64,000 nucleotides of DNA from Methylorubrum rhodinum (GCF_014199935.1 NZ_JACHOP010000025.1:16450-80449), one strand, 5' to 3'. Shown: positions 34,856 through 46,876, numbered from the stretch's first letter. Notes: generated by a model not told the origin, from the sequence alone. Made by a program: numbers and translations.

Positions 34856-34980
34856 GCCCCCTCCCCTGAGATCACGAGTCCGCGATTCTTGGCGCGGCTC
34901 GGGGGACAGGCAACGCCAAACCGCCGCTTTCGTCCATTCCGGTGAAGTTTGAAGCGTGACGGCACGCACCGGAGGAAGCG

Positions 34981-35919
34981 ATGGAGAAGTCAGAACCGAG
35001 GCGGCGCTCAAGCGCGGCGCGCAACTGGCCGTTCCTCGCGGGCTTTGTCGCCGCGGAGCGCCGGCTCGGCGAGCGGGCGCAAGCCGGCGGTCGGCTCACC
35101 GCCTTCGCCTACGAGTTCCTGCGGTTCGGGGTGAAGCAGGGCTGGGCCTGCCTGTTCGCAGGGCTGATCTGCGCGCTGCTGATCGGCACGTACCTGTTCT
35201 ATCCGCCCGACGCCGCGCTGACCCGCTACGACTTCCTCACGCTCGCGGCCCTCGCGATCCAGGTCGCGCTGCTGGCGCTCGGCATGGAGACCTGGGAGGA
35301 GGCGAAGGTCATCGCGCTCTATCACCTCGTCGGGACGGCGATGGAGTTGTTCAAGACCGCGGCCGGCTCGTGGATCTATCCGGAGGCGAGCGTCTTGCGG
35401 ATCGCGGGCGTGCCGCTCTTCACCGGCTTCATGTATGCCAGCGTCGGCTCGTACATCGCCCGCGTCTGGCGGCTGTTCGACTTCCGCTTCACCCGGCATC
35501 CGCCGCTGGTGACGACGCTGCCGCTGGCGGGCGCGATCTATCTCAACTTCTTCAGCCACCACTTCATGCCCGACCTGCGCCTCGTGCTGTTTGCCGCCAC
35601 CGCCCTGCTGTTCGGGCGCACGGTGGTGCACTTCAAGGTCTGGCACGTGCACCGCTCGATGCCGCTGCTCGTCGGCTTCGGGCTGGTCTCGCTGTTCATC
35701 TGGCTCGCCGAGAACATCGGCACGGGCGCCCGCGTCTGGATTTATCCAAGTCAGGCGGCCGGCTGGTCGCCGGTCTCGGCGGCCAAGCTCGGCTCGTGGT
35801 TCCTGTTGATGATCGTGTCCTATGTCCTCGTCACGCTGGTGAACCGGCCGGAGCCGATGCCGGAGGCGGCACCGGCGCCCGGGTCCGATCCCCGCGCGGT
35901 CGGGGAACCGATCAGTTGA
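34981..35919 (+). CDS. DUF817 family membrane protein
   Basis: A 312-residue inner-membrane protein with about eight helices. FLRFGVKQGWACLFAGLI and METWEEAKVIALYHLVGTAM ... FKTAAGSWIYPE match the DUF817 family, whose function is not established. GGAGG lies 8-12 bases before the ATG. Its stop overlaps the convergent small gene at 35912 by 8 bp. Confidence 0.82.
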   Translation: MEKSEPRRRSSAARNWPFLAGFVAAERRLGERAQAGGRLTAFAYEFLRFGVKQGWACLFAGLICALLIGTYLFYPPDAALTRYDFLTLAALAIQVALLALGMETWEEAKVIALYHLVGTAMELFKTAAGSWIYPEASVLRIAGVPLFTGFMYASVGSYIARVWRLFDFRFTRHPPLVTTLPLAGAIYLNFFSHHFMPDLRLVLFAATALLFGRTVVHFKVWHVHRSMPLLVGFGLVSLFIWLAENIGTGARVWIYPSQAAGWSPVSAAKLGSWFLLMIVSYVLVTLVNRPEPMPEAAPAPGSDPRAVGEPIS

Positions 35920-36127
35920 GGTAGGTGCGGATCCAGTTCGGGGAGAGGATTTCGCCCTCCTCGGTGATGATCCAGGGCTGCTGGGCCGGGTCGCGCAGCG
36001 CGCCCTGGGCGGCCTGCAGCGCCTCGCGCAGGGTGTCGTAGCGCTCGGGCTGGGCCAGCGGCGAGGAGGCCGGCAGGGTGCGCCAGATGGTGAGGTCTGC
36101 AGGTCGTTCGAGAGCTTCGGTTTCCAT
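35912..36127 (-). CDS. Small hypothetical protein (71 aa)
   Basis: Soluble acidic product with a helical middle (ERYDTLREALQAAQGALRDP) and a conserved-looking end (PWIITEEGEILSPNWIRTYL). The ATG at 36127 is chosen because GGAAG and AAGAG lie upstream and the part before it is Arg-rich shadow sequence. It overlaps the end of the DUF817 gene by 8 bp in convergent orientation. Function unknown. Confidence 0.68.
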   Translation of the reverse strand: METEALERPADLTIWRTLPASSPLAQPERYDTLREALQAAQGALRDPAQQPWIITEEGEILSPNWIRTYLN

Positions 36128-36553
36128 CTCTTGTTCTTCCTTCCGAACTATGTCCGTCCGCAGAGTGCGAGCGCGACGAGCGGAGTCATCGCGCCGACCT
36201 GCGAAGAGCTTCCAGGGTGATCCAAGCATCTCTGGGGCAGCTTTGCGATCAATTCGGGTGCTCGTCGTCCGAGCGGCCACCGTTTCGTCGCAGTTCCTCG
36301 CGCCGACCTTGCCTTGGTTTGGCCAAGGATTGGTCCGCGCCCGCCCACCGATGCTTTTTCATCAGTGTTTCGACACTGCGTGGGAAACAGTGACCAAGTG
36401 GTTACTCCGGAAGCCCGAGCGTGACCGTGCGCTGCCGCACCCTCCCGGCCGCATTGGGAAAACGGGGATTCGTTGAAAGCCGGCCACACCCGACACAGCT
36501 AAGCCCAGATTCGGTGCCGAGGCCGGCCCGACCCGTCCTTAGAGAACCGTCCG
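36128..36553. other. 426-bp intergenic region before the HtrA-type protease gene
   Basis: Should hold promoters for the divergent small gene and the protease gene. Short frames exist but lack ribosome sites and have arginine- and serine-rich shadow composition. No RNA gene or clear operator seen. Confidence 0.5.
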
Positions 36554-37720
36554 GTGCCTGATCGTTTCGTGCGCATCGCCCTCGGGGTGACGCTGGGCCT
36601 GCTCGTCGCCTTCGTGGCGCAGCCCTACATCCTGGCCTTCCTCTACTCCGCCGACAGCCCCCGCGCGGTGACGGCGCGGGGCGACCTCTCGGCGGCGGAG
36701 AAGAGCACCGTCGAGCTGTTCGCCCGCGCCTCCCCTTCCGTCGTCCACGTCTTCGCCCAGGCCGCCGCCCGCGGGCGCGCCCTGATGGAGCCGGACGACG
36801 AGTACGGCCAGTTCGGACAGGGCGAGGAGGGCGGCCAGCAGCAGGGCGGCAGCGGCTCGCAGACCGGCACCGGCTTCGTCTGGGATGCCGCAGGACACGT
36901 CGTGACCAACAACCACGTGGTCGAGGGCGCGACCAAGGGGGGCGGCTCGATCTCGGTGCGGCTCTCGTCCGGCGAGGTGGTGAGTGCGCGCGTCGTCGGC
37001 ACCGCCAAGAGCTACGACCTCGCCGTGCTCCAGCTCGGCCGCGTGGCCAAGATGCCCCCGCCCTTGGCACTCGGCACCTCCAGCGACCTGAAGGTCGGGC
37101 AATCGGCCTTCGCCATCGGCAACCCGTTCGGCCTCGACCACACGCTCACGACCGGCGTCATCAGCGCCCTCCAGCGCCGACTGCCGACGCAGGAGGGCCG
37201 CGAGCTGTCCGGCGTCATCCAGACCGATGCGGCGATCAACCCCGGCAATTCCGGCGGGCCGCTGCTCGATTCCGCCGGGCGGCTGATCGGCGTCAACACC
37301 GCGATCTACTCGCCCTCGGGCGCGAGCGCGGGCATCGGCTTCGCGGTGCCGGTCGATGTGGTCAACCGCACGGTGCCCGACCTCATCAAGAACGGCCGGG
37401 TGCGCAACCCCGGCATCGGCATCATCGCCGGCCAGGAGGCGGCCTCGGCGCGGCTGGGCATCGACGGCGTGGTGGTGGTGCAGGTGCTGCCGGGCTCGCC
37501 CGCGGCACAGGCCGGCCTTACCGGCATCGATCGCCGCACCGGCGACATCGGCGACGTGATCGTCGGCGCCAACGGCCGTCCGGTGCATCGGCTGGCCGAC
37601 CTCACCGCGGTCGTCGAGGAGGCCGGGCTCGACAAGCCGGTCAATCTCTTGGTGGAGCGCGACGGGCGGGTGCGGACCGTGCGGGTGACGACCGCCGACG
37701 TGGCGCAGTCGCGCTTGTGA
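36554..37720 (+). CDS. HtrA/DegS-type serine endoprotease with one PDZ domain
   Basis: Membrane-anchored periplasmic protease of the envelope stress type. The 388-residue product has an N-terminal anchor (about 6-30), a Gln/Gly-rich linker (85-103), the trypsin-like triad His121 (VVTNNHVVEG), Asp155 (SYDLAVLQ) and Ser233 (NPGNSGGP), and one PDZ domain (about 285-380; GVVVVQVLPGSPAAQAGL). The start is GTG; the ribosome site is weak. One PDZ plus an anchor resembles DegS more than DegP, but many alphaproteobacterial members share this form. Confidence 0.9.
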   Translation: MPDRFVRIALGVTLGLLVAFVAQPYILAFLYSADSPRAVTARGDLSAAEKSTVELFARASPSVVHVFAQAAARGRALMEPDDEYGQFGQGEEGGQQQGGSGSQTGTGFVWDAAGHVVTNNHVVEGATKGGGSISVRLSSGEVVSARVVGTAKSYDLAVLQLGRVAKMPPPLALGTSSDLKVGQSAFAIGNPFGLDHTLTTGVISALQRRLPTQEGRELSGVIQTDAAINPGNSGGPLLDSAGRLIGVNTAIYSPSGASAGIGFAVPVDVVNRTVPDLIKNGRVRNPGIGIIAGQEAASARLGIDGVVVVQVLPGSPAAQAGLTGIDRRTGDIGDVIVGANGRPVHRLADLTAVVEEAGLDKPVNLLVERDGRVRTVRVTTADVAQSRL

Positions 37721-37739
37721 GGCGAGCTATCCCCACCGC

Positions 37740-37861
37740 CGTCATTCCGGGGCGCGAAGCGAAGCCGGAATCCATGACTGGGCACGACGGTCCAGCTTAG
37801 GCCGAGCATCCCGCGTCACGGGTGGTTTCCGGGTTCCGCTGCGCGGCCCCGGAATGACGGG
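37740..37861. repeat. Dispersed inverted repeat, family B, copy 2
   Basis: Arms CGTCATTCCGGGGCGCGAAG (left) and GCGCGGCCCCGGAATGACGG (right) form a long imperfect hairpin. Inner arms GCCGGAATCCA and GGTTTCCGGGTT also pair partly. Related to 13187-13327 and 63789-63898. Confidence 0.85.
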
Positions 37862-37973
37862 GGTGGGGGACGGATCGCGAAGGCGTCCGGAGCGAACGCA
37901 CTTCGTCGAACGTTGCGGCCCAGCGGCTCCACATCCGCTTTACCCGCAGGCCAAACCGGTCGAAGACCCCAGA

Positions 37974-38669
37974 ATGCTCATCGCCCTCGGCCTTCTGGCG
38001 CTCGTCGGGTTCTGGTGGCTCGGCCGAAGCGGCGGGCGCCTTCCGTTCGGGCTCACCCCGCGCCGGCTCGCCGGCTACGCCGCGTTTGCCGCGGCCTTCC
38101 TGCTGTCGCTGCGCGGCAGCCTCGTGCTCGCGGGGGTGATCGGCCTCGCGGGCGTGTGGCTGCACGAGGGGCGCGACGGCGTGCTCCAGCGGATCCCGGG
38201 CCTGCGCGGGAAGCCGGGGCCCGAGCGGCGGCGCACGGCTTCCGTCGAACTCGACCTCGCGCCCGACGGTACGCCGCTCGACGGCCACGTCTTCGTGGGG
38301 CCGTATGCGGGGCGCCGCCTGTCGGAGGTGCCGTCCGCCGACCTCGCCGAGCTGTCGCTGCTGCTGGCCGGCAACGACCCGGAGGGCGCGGGACTCTTAC
38401 AGGCGTATCTCGACCGCCGGCATCCCGGCTGGCGTGTAGACGCTGATGGCGATGCGGACCCGCGGCCGGGCCGCCCGGCGAAGCCAGGGACGATGTCGGA
38501 GCAGGAGGCCTATCAGGTCCTGGGGCTTGAGCGCGGGGCGACCCTGGAGCAGGTCCGCGCGGCCCATCGGGCGCTGATGAAGAGCGCCCATCCCGATCAG
38601 GGCGGCAGCGTCGAACGGGCGGCGCGCGTCAACGCGGCGCGGGACAGGCTTTTGGACCGACATCGCTGA
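37974..38669 (+). CDS. Membrane-anchored DnaJ-domain protein
   Basis: A 231-residue product with two N-terminal helices (about 1-18 and 30-58), a central region of unknown fold, and a C-terminal J domain (about 172-231) containing the HPD motif (KSAHPDQGG) after EAYQVLGLERGATLEQVRAA. The arrangement resembles TIM14/DjlA-like proteins that recruit DnaK to the membrane. ATG 37974 is chosen because the upstream in-frame extension runs into a repeat element. Flanked by repeats B2 and C2. Confidence 0.82.
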   Translation: MLIALGLLALVGFWWLGRSGGRLPFGLTPRRLAGYAAFAAAFLLSLRGSLVLAGVIGLAGVWLHEGRDGVLQRIPGLRGKPGPERRRTASVELDLAPDGTPLDGHVFVGPYAGRRLSEVPSADLAELSLLLAGNDPEGAGLLQAYLDRRHPGWRVDADGDADPRPGRPAKPGTMSEQEAYQVLGLERGATLEQVRAAHRALMKSAHPDQGGSVERAARVNAARDRLLDRHR

Positions 38670-38733
38670 TACTCCACGCGCGTTGTCAGATTCTTTTAGG
38701 ATTTTTTTGGCGCCGTCGAACGGACGGGCCTTG

Positions 38734-38850
38734 CCCTCCCCCTTGCGGGGAGGGGTCAGGGGTGGGGGTCGGGCAGATGGCACCGCGGCGCCTGATCCTG
38801 AACCACCCCCACCTCCTCCCTCCTCCCCGCAAGGGGGAGGAGAGCGCCAG
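38734..38850. repeat. Dispersed inverted repeat, family C, copy 2
   Basis: CCCTCCCCCTTGCGGGGAGG (left) and CCTCCCCGCAAGGGGGAGGA (right) with inner arms GGGGTGGGGGT and ACCCCCACCTCC; the same architecture as 17814-17928. It lies between the convergent DnaJ-domain and carboxypeptidase genes. Confidence 0.85.
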
Positions 38851-38884
38851 ACTCAGAACCCAACGAGGGTCCGAGAGGGGAAGA

Positions 38885-40363
38885 TCAGCTCCGGGTCGCG
38901 AAGCAGGTAAAGCCGTTCTTCTTCAGGGCGGCGCAGGCGTCCTGGGCGGCGCCCTGCTCGGTGAAGCCGGAGAAGCGGGCGCGGTAGAGCGTGGTCCCGC
39001 CATGCGTCACCCGCACGGTGTAGGGGGCGGCCTTGGCCAGCGCGCCGGTGCGGCTGCGGGCCTCGGAGAGCATCGACTTGGCCTTGTCCTCGTCGTCCAT
39101 GGCGCCGAGCTGGATCACCCACGGGGTCGGCGTGACCGGGCGGAAGGCGTCGGAGCGGGCGTCCTTCGGCGGAGCCTCGGTGCGGGAGGCGACGCCCTCG
39201 ACGGCGGGAAGCCGCGCGGTGGTCTTGCCGCCCGCCGTCGGGAACGGCGCCTGGGCGGCCGGTCCGGCATAGGCCTGGGCGGCGCCGGGGAGTGCCTGGA
39301 GCGCAGGGCGGCGCATGCCGGGGGTGGTGGTGCCGATGGAGGCCGGCGGGGCGATGCTGGTCGAGCTCGTGGTCTCGACCTCGTCGTCCGCCGAGGCGAT
39401 CTCGGTGCGGGTGCGCGAGCCGGCTTCCGCGATGACGGCCGGGCGGCCGCGCTCGGCGACCTCCGTGACCGGGGCGGTCTGGCGGGCGCCGGCATAGGCG
39501 CGGGGCAGGCTGGAGCGGACGAGGTCGGCCATGATCCGGTCGCGGCTCGCGCCCGACTTGCCGCCGAGCACGATCGCGACGATCTGCCGGTCGCCGAGCC
39601 GGGCCGCCGTCATCAGGTTGAAGCCGGAATCGCGGGTGTAGCCGGTCTTGATGCCGTCCACGCCCTCGACCGCGCCGAGCAGCCGGTTGTGGTTGCCGAT
39701 GACCCGGCCGCGGAAGGCGAAGGAGCGGGTCTGGAAGTAGCGGTAGTAGCGCGGGAAGCGGTCCTGGATGGCACGCGCGAGAATCGTCAGGTCGCGGGCG
39801 GTGGTGATCTGGTCCGGATCGGGCAGGCCCGAGGCGTTGGAATAGTTGGTGCGGCCCATGCCGAGCGACTTGGCCTTGCGGGTCATCATCTCGGCGAAGC
39901 GCGGCTCGGAGCCGGCGATGTTCTCGCCGATGGCGCAGGCCACGTCGTTGGCCGACTTGGTGACGAGCGCCTTGATCGCCTCCTCGACCGTGATGGTCGA
40001 GCCGGGGCGCAGGCCGAGCTTCGACGGCGCCTGCATGGCGGCGTTGGCCGAGATCGACAGGTCGGAATCGAGCTCGTAGCGGCCCTTCTCCAGCTGCTCG
40101 AACAGCATGTAGAGGGTCATCACCTTGGTGATCGAGGCCGGGTGGCGCAGGGCGTCCTCGTTGACCGCATGGAGCGTGCGGCCGGATTTCACGTCCACCA
40201 CCATGGCGGCGTAGGGGGGGCTGTAACCGCCGCCCGCCGGGCGATGATGGCCGCCTCGCTTCCTCGCGTCGGCGGGCGCCACCGCCGCGGTGAGGATGCC
40301 CGCCGCCAGGAGCACGACGGCGGCAGCACGGGACCCCGTGGTCCGGCCTTCTACGCGACGCAT
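38885..40363 (-). CDS. D-alanyl-D-alanine carboxypeptidase (PBP5/6-like) with SPOR domain
   Basis: Periplasmic peptidoglycan enzyme removing the terminal D-Ala of pentapeptides. The 492-residue product has a signal peptide (AAAVVLLAAGILTAAVAPADA), the serine acyl-enzyme motif SITK (HPASITKVMTLYM), SAN (VTKSANDVACAIGE) and KTG (DGIKTGYTRDSGF). A long Pro/Thr/Ala linker leads to a C-terminal SPOR domain (about 415-490; WVIQLGAMDDEDKAKSML) that should target denuded septal glycan. The ATG at 40363 has GAAGG upstream and starts at the signal peptide. Confidence 0.92.
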   Translation of the reverse strand: MRRVEGRTTGSRAAAVVLLAAGILTAAVAPADARKRGGHHRPAGGGYSPPYAAMVVDVKSGRTLHAVNEDALRHPASITKVMTLYMLFEQLEKGRYELDSDLSISANAAMQAPSKLGLRPGSTITVEEAIKALVTKSANDVACAIGENIAGSEPRFAEMMTRKAKSLGMGRTNYSNASGLPDPDQITTARDLTILARAIQDRFPRYYRYFQTRSFAFRGRVIGNHNRLLGAVEGVDGIKTGYTRDSGFNLMTAARLGDRQIVAIVLGGKSGASRDRIMADLVRSSLPRAYAGARQTAPVTEVAERGRPAVIAEAGSRTRTEIASADDEVETTSSTSIAPPASIGTTTPGMRRPALQALPGAAQAYAGPAAQAPFPTAGGKTTARLPAVEGVASRTEAPPKDARSDAFRPVTPTPWVIQLGAMDDEDKAKSMLSEARSRTGALAKAAPYTVRVTHGGTTLYRARFSGFTEQGAAQDACAALKKNGFTCFATRS

Positions 40364-40810
40364 CTCGAAACCTTCGCCTCGACCGCCGGGGCTCAGGCCC
40401 GGCTCGCACCAGTCATCCGCGGATGGCCGGCTGGCCGCATTCCGCACTCTCTGATGTCCACGGTAGGCGCGACGCGGTTACGCGGGCGTTAATGCTGTGC
40501 AACATGGAAACGAGATCGTCGTTTTGCCTCAGGGGTTAAGCGGGTGTGAAGAGGTTTTGACGCGGCGCGGAGATCGGCCTCGGGCGGCGATCAAGATGGT
40601 CGAGGTGATCAGGTCGATCTCGCTCGTTCGTCCCGTCGTCGTCGCTCCACGTCCTAAAAATGGGTGGGGCACAATCGTCCTTCCGAGGCACGGACAGTTT
40701 CACGCACCTCACTGGCGCACTCGTTTTCCGGCCTATAGATTGCCTCTCAAGGGCGCCGCTCCCGCCGGGGGCGGACACCAAAGACCGCCAACAAGGTCGC
40801 TGCGATTCAG
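40364..40810. other. 447-bp divergent intergenic region
   Basis: Lies between the carboxypeptidase gene and clpS and should carry both promoters. A TATAGAT (-10-like) at 40734-40740 faces clpS. No gene or RNA was recognised. Confidence 0.5.
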
Positions 40811-41209
40811 ATGACTGTTACGTCGATCCAGGAGGGCGCGGCATCGCGGGCGGAGCGGGGGCTCCGGCCCGTCGTCGCGGCCTCGACCCCGCGGGGCCCG
40901 GGCGACGACGACCGGTCCGGCACCGCCATCATCACCCGCACCAAGCCGCGGGCGAAACGGCCGAGCCTGTACCGCGTGCTGCTGCTGAACGACGACTACA
41001 CCCCGATGGAGTTCGTCGTTCACGTGGTCGAGCGGTTCTTCAACAAGAGCCACGACGACGCCTACCAGATCATGATGCACGTCCACCAGAACGGTGTGGG
41101 GGAGTGCGGCGTGTTCACCTACGAAGTGGCGGAGACGAAGGTGACGCAGGTGATGGATTTCGCCCGCAAGCACCAACATCCGCTTCAGTGCGTTATGGAA
41201 AAGAAATAG
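40811..41209 (+). CDS. clpS: ClpAP adaptor ClpS
   Basis: N-recognin that delivers N-degron substrates to ClpAP. The 132-residue product has an unstructured N-terminal part (1-48) and a core starting SLYRVLLLNDDYTPMEFVVH, with the substrate-pocket region (NDDYTPMEF, VHQNGVGECGVFTYEVAETK). It is followed 22 bp downstream by clpA, the standard gene pair. Confidence 0.96.
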   Translation: MTVTSIQEGAASRAERGLRPVVAASTPRGPGDDDRSGTAIITRTKPRAKRPSLYRVLLLNDDYTPMEFVVHVVERFFNKSHDDAYQIMMHVHQNGVGECGVFTYEVAETKVTQVMDFARKHQHPLQCVMEKK

Positions 41210-41231
41210 GCATCCAGCGAAGGCCAGAGCA

Positions 41232-43739
<2,508 letters not shown>

Positions 43740-43838
43740 GGGTCGAGGCGGCGCGGGTTGCGTTCCCGTGCCGCCTTGCGGATATGAGCGGCATCGCGGG
43801 CAGTTTGGCGCCGCGGTGTCGAGCGAGATGGGGGACGA

Positions 43839-44108
43839 ATGACGAGCGACGCGCAGGAGGAGCCCCTCAGGCCGGTCGCGACGCCGCCCGCTCCGACACA
43901 AACCAAGCCGTCGGCCCGCGAGCAGCGCCGCCGACGCCGCCGGGCGCGCCACCGCGGCGAGGAGATTTTGGGCTGGATCCTCGTGCCGGTGATCCTGTTC
44001 GGGATCTACTGGGGCGTCACCGCCGGCCTCGAATTCATGGGCACCAGCCCCGGCGTGGTCTGGGACCAGCTGATGCAGGTGAAGGCGGCGCTCGAAAAGA
44101 AGGTGTGA
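43839..44108 (+). CDS. Small single-TM membrane protein (89 aa)
   Basis: A basic N-terminal segment (SAREQRRRRRRARHRGEEIL, about 25-44), one membrane helix (GWILVPVILFGIYWGVTAGL) and a short amphipathic tail ending KKV. GGGGGA lies just before the ATG. Function unknown; it follows clpA by about 100 bp on the same strand. Confidence 0.62.
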   Translation: MTSDAQEEPLRPVATPPAPTQTKPSAREQRRRRRRARHRGEEILGWILVPVILFGIYWGVTAGLEFMGTSPGVVWDQLMQVKAALEKKV

Positions 44109-44223
44109 CGCCCTTCGCCGTTGCGAGGCGACGCCGAAGCCGTCCTGTGCTCCGTTCGACGCTCACCAAGGAATCCCGCTCCTCGGCCCCGGCCTCGTCT
44201 CGCTGGGACGGGAGTGCGGACAA

Positions 44224-44925
44224 TCAATTCGTCTCGCGCATCAGGCGCTCGGCCACGATCTTCACCGGCTTGCGGCGGCCGACGAGGACGGCGAAGTGGG
44301 ATTGCTCCGGGTCGGACTCGACCTGCGTGCGCAGCCACGCGACGAGGAACTTGACATACTCGGCGCCGACGAGCCGGGCGGCAGCCGGATCGGCCCACCA
44401 GCGGGAGATGTCGAAGCCGTCGGAGACGACCGGATAGGGGACGACCGTCTCGCCCTCGTCGAGCGCGTGGTGCAGTTCCACCAGGGTGCGCGGCATGTGA
44501 TAGTTCGAGGTCACCACCGCGATGCTGGTGAATCCGTGGCGGCGCATCCAGCGGCGGGTCTCGATCGCGTTGCCGATGGTGTTGCGCGCCCGGTAGTCGA
44601 GATCGATGCAGCAATCGATCCAGTGCTGCTGGTTCGGGTTCAGCCGGGCGATCTCCTCGCGGCTGGTGCGCTCGTTGACGCCGGAGATCAGCAGACGCCG
44701 CCCGTTGCCGTTGGCCAGGAGGTCGATGGCGTCGCCGATACGCTGCGCCCCACCGGTCAGCACGACGATGGCGTCGGTCCGGCCGATGGCCGGGCGCTCG
44801 GCCCGCTCGATCGTCGTGACGAAGGCGAAGAAGCCGCCCGCCAGTGCCAAGGCGCCGAGGAGACCGAGACCGGCGACGAGCCGCAGGAGCAGGCGACCCC
44901 GGGAGGCTTTTCGCACCTCACGCAT
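44224..44925 (-). CDS. YdcF family (DUF218) membrane protein
   Basis: A 233-residue product with one N-terminal helix (about 12-38) and a DUF218 domain: DAIVVLTGGAQRIGDAIDLL, RRLLISGVNERTSREEI, TIGNAIETRRWMRRHG and VVTSNYHMPRTLVELHHAL. Family members such as SanA/ElyC act in envelope integrity; the reaction is unknown. The start is uncertain: in-frame ATGs also lie at 45003 and 45054; 44925 places the anchor directly at the N-terminus. It is downstream of ftsX, part of a conserved alphaproteobacterial neighbourhood. Confidence 0.85.
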   Translation of the reverse strand: MREVRKASRGRLLLRLVAGLGLLGALALAGGFFAFVTTIERAERPAIGRTDAIVVLTGGAQRIGDAIDLLANGNGRRLLISGVNERTSREEIARLNPNQQHWIDCCIDLDYRARNTIGNAIETRRWMRRHGFTSIAVVTSNYHMPRTLVELHHALDEGETVVPYPVVSDGFDISRWWADPAAARLVGAEYVKFLVAWLRTQVESDPEQSHFAVLVGRRKPVKIVAERLMRETN

Positions 44926-45143
44926 CCGAAACGGCACCGGCGAGGCGGCGGACCAGGACCAGCCGAGCGGCTCCCACGGCTTCAGGGCCAGGGCGCCGAC
45001 CATCGTCGGACTTTGCGTCGGACCCGGCCTCCGACATGGCGTGCGCGCGGACATGGGCGACAGGACAGCGGCTCATTGCGGTATCATGGAGGCGAAGATT
45101 CGGTCCGCAATGCTTGACGAAAGGTTAACGGTCCTTCCCGAGC

Positions 45144-45192
45144 GCCGCATCGGCTTTTCCCGAGCCGGTACCCACCGTTCGGGCCGACGCTC
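45144..45192. repeat. Dispersed inverted repeat, family A, copy 3
   Basis: GCCGCATCGGCTTTTCCCGA ... CCGTTCGGGCCGACGCTC, the same orientation as copy 1. It lies between ydcF and ftsX and ends 12 bp from the ftsX stop. Confidence 0.75.
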
Positions 45193-45203
45193 CGCGCCGC
45201 CGG

Positions 45204-46166
45204 TCAGCGCAGGAAGTGCCGCACCGTCACCCGCGAAACCAGCGCCGTGACGACCGAGGCGATCGCGCCGATCATCACGATGACGGCGTAGCCCTGCCAG
45301 CCGATCTGGAAGGTGCCGAACAGGGCCGCGATCTCCTCCCCCGCCGGGCCGGAGCGCCACGCGCGGGCGGCGAGCCCCGCCAGCGCGCAGACGAGGAGCG
45401 CCGCCCCCGCCCCGAGCGCGCCGCCGCGAAGCCCCAGGCGGAAGAAGCGGCTCTGGAACGCCTTGGCGATGTAGGCGTCGTCGGCGCCGACGAAGTGCAG
45501 GACCTCGACCACCTCGCGGTTCCCCGCCATGGCGCCGCGGGTGGCGAAGACGACGGCGAGCCCGGTGGCGATCAGCACCAGGGCGACGACGCCGATGCCG
45601 ATGCCGGCCAGCGTGTTGGCCATCACCGAGAGCCGCTGGAGCCAGAGCGCGTGGTCGTCGAGGCTCGCGACCCCCGGCAGCGCCTCGGACAGCGCGTTGC
45701 GGAGGGTCGAGAGGTCGGGGCGCGCGTCCGGCGGCAGGGTGAGGGCGATCAGCCGCGGCACGGGCAGGTCCGACAGATCGAGGCCGCTGCCGAGCCAGGG
45801 CTCCAGCAGCCGCTCGGATTCGGTCTTGGTGAAGACGCGCGCGCCGACGATGCCCGGATGGCCGCGGGCGATGGATTCCGCGCGCTTCACGTCGGCTTCG
45901 ATGTCGTGGCCGGCACTCGGGCGGACCTGCACCGTCACCTCGCGGGCGACGCTGCCCTGCCACTGGCCGGCGCTCGATACGGCGATCTCGGCCGCACCCG
46001 CGCAGAGGGCCGCCAGGAAGGTCAGGATGGCGATGACGGCAGCGAGCGCCCGGCTCGCCGCGGAATCGGTCGGCACCAGGGGGGCGTTGCGCCGCAGGTT
46101 CGCCGGCAGCGGCGGCTCGGCGGCCGGCGCGGAGCGCGAGGGAGCGGCGGGACGGGCCTCGTTCAT
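45204..46166 (-). CDS. ftsX: Cell division protein FtsX
   Basis: Membrane subunit of the FtsEX complex, which couples ATP hydrolysis to activation of septal peptidoglycan hydrolases. The 320-residue product has a cytoplasmic Pro/Ala-rich N-terminus, TM1 (about 43-62), a periplasmic domain (65-190) and three further helices with the FtsX block REVVEVLHFVGADDAYIAKA. The start overlaps the ftsE stop by one base (TGATG), indicating translational coupling. Confidence 0.92.
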   Translation of the reverse strand: MNEARPAAPSRSAPAAEPPLPANLRRNAPLVPTDSAASRALAAVIAILTFLAALCAGAAEIAVSSAGQWQGSVAREVTVQVRPSAGHDIEADVKRAESIARGHPGIVGARVFTKTESERLLEPWLGSGLDLSDLPVPRLIALTLPPDARPDLSTLRNALSEALPGVASLDDHALWLQRLSVMANTLAGIGIGVVALVLIATGLAVVFATRGAMAGNREVVEVLHFVGADDAYIAKAFQSRFFRLGLRGGALGAGAALLVCALAGLAARAWRSGPAGEEIAALFGTFQIGWQGYAVIVMIGAIASVVTALVSRVTVRHFLR

Positions 46167-46876
46167 CAGTTCTCGATCCGCAGGCGGCCCTCGCCGAGCA
46201 CCATGCGGCGGGCATCGACGAGGTCCATCAGGCCGTAATCGTGGGTGGCGATCAGCACCGAGGTGCCGAGACGGTTCAACTCCATGAACAGGCGCAGCAG
46301 GCGCCGGGCGAGGCTCGGATCGACGTTGCCGGTGGGTTCGTCGGCGAGCAGCAATTCGGGCCGGGCGATGAGCGCGCGGGCGATGGCGGCGCGCTGCTTC
46401 TCCCCGCCCGACAGGAGCGGCGGCAGCACGTGCATGCGCTCCCCCAGGCCCACCCAGCGCAGAAGCTCGACGACCTCGGCCCGGTAGCTCGCCTCGGCGC
46501 GTTCCTGCACGCGCAAGGGCAGGGCCACGTTCTCGTAGGTGGTGAGGTGGTCGAGGAGGCGGAAATCCTGGAACACCACACCCATGCGGCGGCGAAGGCC
46601 CGTCAGCGCGTCGTTCGAGATGCCGCTGACCTCCTCGCCGAAGACCGAGACGAGGCCCCGCGTCGGCTTCACCGACAGCAGGATGAGGCGCAGCAGCGTG
46701 GTCTTGCCCGCACCCGATGGTCCGGTGAGGAACTGAAAGGAATGGGGCGCGATCTCGAAGCTCACGTCGGAGAGCACCTCGGATCCGAGCCCGTAGCGCA
46801 TGCCGACACTCTCGAACCGGACGACGGGCTCCTCCGCGCCGGAGAGCAGGCTGCCCGTGTTCTTCCCAGCCGACAA
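46166..46876 (-). CDS. ftsE: Cell division ATP-binding protein FtsE
   Basis: ABC ATPase partner of FtsX. The 236-residue product has Walker A (GPSGAGKTTLLRL), the ABC signature (LLSGGEKQRAAIARALI) and Walker B (LLLADEPTGNVD). The start is a TTG at 46876 with GGAG somewhat far upstream; the conserved core begins at VVRFESVGMRYG, and no better ATG lies before it. ftsX overlaps its stop. It is divergent from the zinc-ribbon gene. Confidence 0.94.
   Translation of the reverse strand: MSAGKNTGSLLSGAEEPVVRFESVGMRYGLGSEVLSDVSFEIAPHSFQFLTGPSGAGKTTLLRLILLSVKPTRGLVSVFGEEVSGISNDALTGLRRRMGVVFQDFRLLDHLTTYENVALPLRVQERAEASYRAEVVELLRWVGLGERMHVLPPLLSGGEKQRAAIARALIARPELLLADEPTGNVDPSLARRLLRLFMELNRLGTSVLIATHDYGLMDLVDARRMVLGEGRLRIEN

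Noticed and set aside
36148..36489. Minus-strand frame of 113 codons in the gap before the HtrA gene
   Set aside because: No ribosome site, mixed composition and no motif.
40478..40492. TTAC-N7-TTAA, close to a CtrA site, upstream of the carboxypeptidase gene
   Set aside because: One mismatch to TTAA-N7-TTAA in a short degenerate motif; not distinguishable from chance.
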